The position numbers were made by a program, and so were the translations under genes. 64,000 bases of DNA from Candidatus Rhodoferax bjergmarkensis. GTDB lineage: Bacteria; Pseudomonadota; Gammaproteobacteria; Burkholderiales; Burkholderiaceae_C. The notes below the pieces were generated by a model, which had not been told where the DNA came from, did not search any database, and saw only the letters and a list, made by a program, of their open reading frames with translations. The DNA lies in contig JADJFX010000034.1 in the NCBI GenBank assembly GCA_016708345.1, positions 62,001 to 126,000 of the forward strand, written 5' to 3'. This document shows, piece by piece, positions 62,052 through 64,000 of the stretch. The stretch's first letter is position 1. The number at the start of each line of letters is the position of its first letter.

Positions 62052-63274
62052 GCGGGTTGCGTCCGGTTCGGGGGCGTGCGCGCGATGGCACTCTCATTCA
62101 CTGGCAGGTTGATCAGGGCCGCCGCAACACCGAGGGCGATGGCAATGGTCCACACGATGTCGTAACTGCCGGTCTTGTCATACAGATAGCCGCCCAGCCA
62201 GACCCCCATGAACGAGCCGATCTGGTGGCTGAAAAACACAAACCCGCCCAGCATGGACAGGTGGGCCACTCCAAATATCTGAGCCACGGTGGCATTGGTT
62301 GGCGGCACGGTGGACAGCCACAAGACCCCCATCACAGCAGAAAAAACGTAGACGCTGACGGACGACAACGGCACCCACAAAAACACCGCAATGGCCACCG
62401 CGCGCGCCAGGTAGATAAAGGCCAGAATGTGGCGCCGTGGCAAGTGCTGTCCCAAAGCCCCGGCCGCATAGGTTCCCAGTACATTGAACAGGCCAATCAA
62501 GGCCAGCGCGTAGCTGGCGACCTGCGGTGACAGCCCTTTGTCCTTCAGGTAGCTGGGCATGTGCACGCCAATGAATACCACCTGAAAACCACACACAAAG
62601 TAGCCCGCCATCAGCAGTTGAAAGCTGGGGTACTGAAACGCCTCGCGCAGCGCCTGGGTGATGGACTGCTCGCGTGGTGCAGCCGAGGCACCACCAAACC
62701 CCGGTTCGCGCAGACCCCAGGCCATGGGAATCATCAGCAGTGAGGCCAGTCCAAGTACCACCAAAGCCTGCTGCCAGCCGATGCTGCCAATCAGAAAACC
62801 CTCGGTTGGAACCATCAGAAATTGTCCGAAGGAGCCCACTGCAGCGGCCACCCCCATGGCCCAGGAGCGTTTTTCGGCTGCCACGTTGCGCCCGATCACA
62901 CCATAAATGACTGCATAGGTAGTGCCGGCCTGCGCCATGCCAATCAGCACCCCGGTGCCCAGAGCAAACTGCAGGGGCGTGTGGGCGTAGGCCATGCCCA
63001 GCAGTCCCAGGGCATACAGCACCGAGCCGACGACGATGACCCGAAAGGCTCCGAACAGGTCCGCCACCATACCGGCAAAAATGCCCGAAAAACCCCACAC
63101 CAGGTTCTGAATGGCCATGGCCATGGCAAAGGTTTCGCGCGTCCAGCCCTGAGCCTGGGTGATGGGCTGCAGCCAAAGGCCAAAGCCGTGGCGAATGCCC
63201 ATGGACAGCGTCACGATGATGGCACCATAGGCCAGCACCTGCGTGATGGAGAGGGAGTGGGGAGACATGCGCAT
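62048..63274 (-). CDS. MFS transporter, probable carboxylate type
   Basis: A 408-residue transporter with 12 predicted helices, opening MRMSPHSLSITQVLAYGAII. The segment SMGIRHGFGLWLQPITQAQG and the loop MVADLFGAFRVIVVG are typical of the monocarboxylate-like MFS group. The central loop (GGASAAPREQSITQALREAF) splits two six-helix halves. The frame opens at a TTG at 63292; I prefer the ATG at 63274, and one at 63268 is possible. The coupled gene downstream codes a 41-residue membrane protein. The substrate is unknown. Confidence 0.85.
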   Translation of the reverse strand: MRMSPHSLSITQVLAYGAIIVTLSMGIRHGFGLWLQPITQAQGWTRETFAMAMAIQNLVWGFSGIFAGMVADLFGAFRVIVVGSVLYALGLLGMAYAHTPLQFALGTGVLIGMAQAGTTYAVIYGVIGRNVAAEKRSWAMGVAAAVGSFGQFLMVPTEGFLIGSIGWQQALVVLGLASLLMIPMAWGLREPGFGGASAAPREQSITQALREAFQYPSFQLLMAGYFVCGFQVVFIGVHMPSYLKDKGLSPQVASYALALIGLFNVLGTYAAGALGQHLPRRHILAFIYLARAVAIAVFLWVPLSSVSVYVFSAVMGVLWLSTVPPTNATVAQIFGVAHLSMLGGFVFFSHQIGSFMGVWLGGYLYDKTGSYDIVWTIAIALGVAAALINLPVNESAIARTPPNRTQPA

Positions 63275-63375
63275 GGTCTTAATTGTCGCCAATCTGCACC
63301 TTGCGTGTTGGCGAAAGCGGTGTGGTTCTTTAGGCGCTGTGGTTATAGAATTCCTCCGCCATTTTGGGCAAAACC

Positions 63376-63849
63376 TTATTGGTATTTTTTCCTTTCATAG
63401 CGCAGCTTTCTTGCTACACCGCGTTTGCCGGGTCCGTTTTCCCAGTCCAGCGTTGTCGTGGTGATCAGGTCCAGATCCCGCCAGCCATTGGTGGATGTGG
63501 TTGACAACGCGAGGGCATTCGTCTGGTTCTCGATCACACAAGGGAGCTGACTATTTTCCATCTGGTCAAAACACCCACTTGAGTCAACCATCGTCCAGGA
63601 GCGCATGGCATGGTCACTCAGAACGGGGCGAAGCATTTTTCCTTCTTCTACAAATAGGGTCAAGTAGTCATTGCTGCCGCCCTCCGCATAGCGCGGGCTG
63701 TGCCCTATTTTCATCCTGACCCCAAAGGCCCGGACATTGGGTGCGAGACTGTATCTGGCGGTATCCAGGCTCAACCCGCAGGTGCGCCGCCGTCTCCACC
63801 ATACGCCGGGTGGTGCACGAGGGGCAACTGAAACGGCCATGCCTCCCAT
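63376..63849 (-). CDS. Hypothetical protein, start uncertain
   Basis: A frame of 157 residues. From about residue 27 (LSLDTARYSLAPNVRAFGVR) it resembles a family of exported unknown proteins with the pattern LTLFVEEGKMLRPVLSDHAM and a final LDLITTTTLDWE block. The first 25 residues (APPGVWWRRRRTCG) look out of frame, so the 5' end may be displaced by a frameshift. The gene could continue toward the window edge. Confidence 0.45.
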   Translation of the reverse strand: MGGMAVSVAPRAPPGVWWRRRRTCGLSLDTARYSLAPNVRAFGVRMKIGHSPRYAEGGSNDYLTLFVEEGKMLRPVLSDHAMRSWTMVDSSGCFDQMENSQLPCVIENQTNALALSTTSTNGWRDLDLITTTTLDWENGPGKRGVARKLRYERKKYQ

Positions 63850-64000
63850 GCGCCCTTTTGGTGGCTGGACTCGCCCGCCATCCTGAAATTGCCGTGCGCC
63901 CAGTCGCTCAGGCGCTGGGGCACCTCGGCGCGCAGGCTTTCAAGGCCAAGGCGGGCGGCGGCTTTTACGGCGGTTAGGGTTGCGGAGTGGATTTATTTTA

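Noticed and set aside
1..64000. CRISPR arrays or cas genes
   Set aside because: No regularly spaced 25-37-bp repeats and no Cas-like protein were seen.

Overview
The window is a chromosomal stretch of a betaproteobacterium, most likely a member of the Comamonadaceae close to Rhodoferax or Polaromonas. This rests on the gene order rpsO-pnp-quinone oxidoreductase-tpiA-secG-tRNA-Leu-nuoA onward, on protein character, and on a short interspersed repeat with the core GATAGCTGCTTGCGC. I could not run a database search, so the genus is an inference.

Layout. 1-9.3 kb: the respiratory complex I operon nuoA to nuoK, all on the minus strand, cut at the left edge inside nuoK. 9.3-14.4 kb: tRNA-Leu(GAG), secG, tpiA, a quinone oxidoreductase, pnp and rpsO, also minus; the rpsO terminator and a pnp leader hairpin are visible. 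14.6-27.6 kb: mixed housekeeping and lineage genes: a small membrane protein, a CBS-domain protein, three tandem secreted Sel1-repeat proteins, a lipoprotein, a nitronate monooxygenase-like enzyme, an exonuclease, a frameshifted CoA-transferase, a MaoC hydratase, a 2,4-dienoyl-CoA reductase-type flavoenzyme and ispF.

27.6-52.2 kb is accessory DNA lying between ispF and ispD, which are normally neighbours. It holds a Type I restriction-modification locus (hsdM, truncated hsdS, frameshifted hsdR) interleaved with toxin-antitoxin pairs: MazEF, a ParDE-like remnant, DUF4160/DUF2442, MNT/HEPN and VapBC. Next come a frameshifted alpha-2-macroglobulin lipoprotein, about 230 bp of homopolymer-rich sequence that looks like assembly noise, a short array of integron gene cassettes with attC sites but no integrase in view, an IS1634-family transposase, and a complete Tn3-family transposon with 38-bp inverted repeats and a 6-bp target duplication. 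The transposon carries the wreck of a HINT-domain toxin with a possible immunity gene.

52.2-64 kb returns to chromosome: ispD, mfd, a short-chain dehydrogenase, two MFS transporters (one with a 41-residue coupled partner), small unknown genes and scattered fragments of dihydrolipoamide dehydrogenase and VapC.

Single-base frameshifts in hsdR, hsdS, the macroglobulin, the CoA-transferase and the HINT protein mostly sit at or near short homopolymers. Together with the noise block, they make consensus errors a serious alternative to real gene decay.
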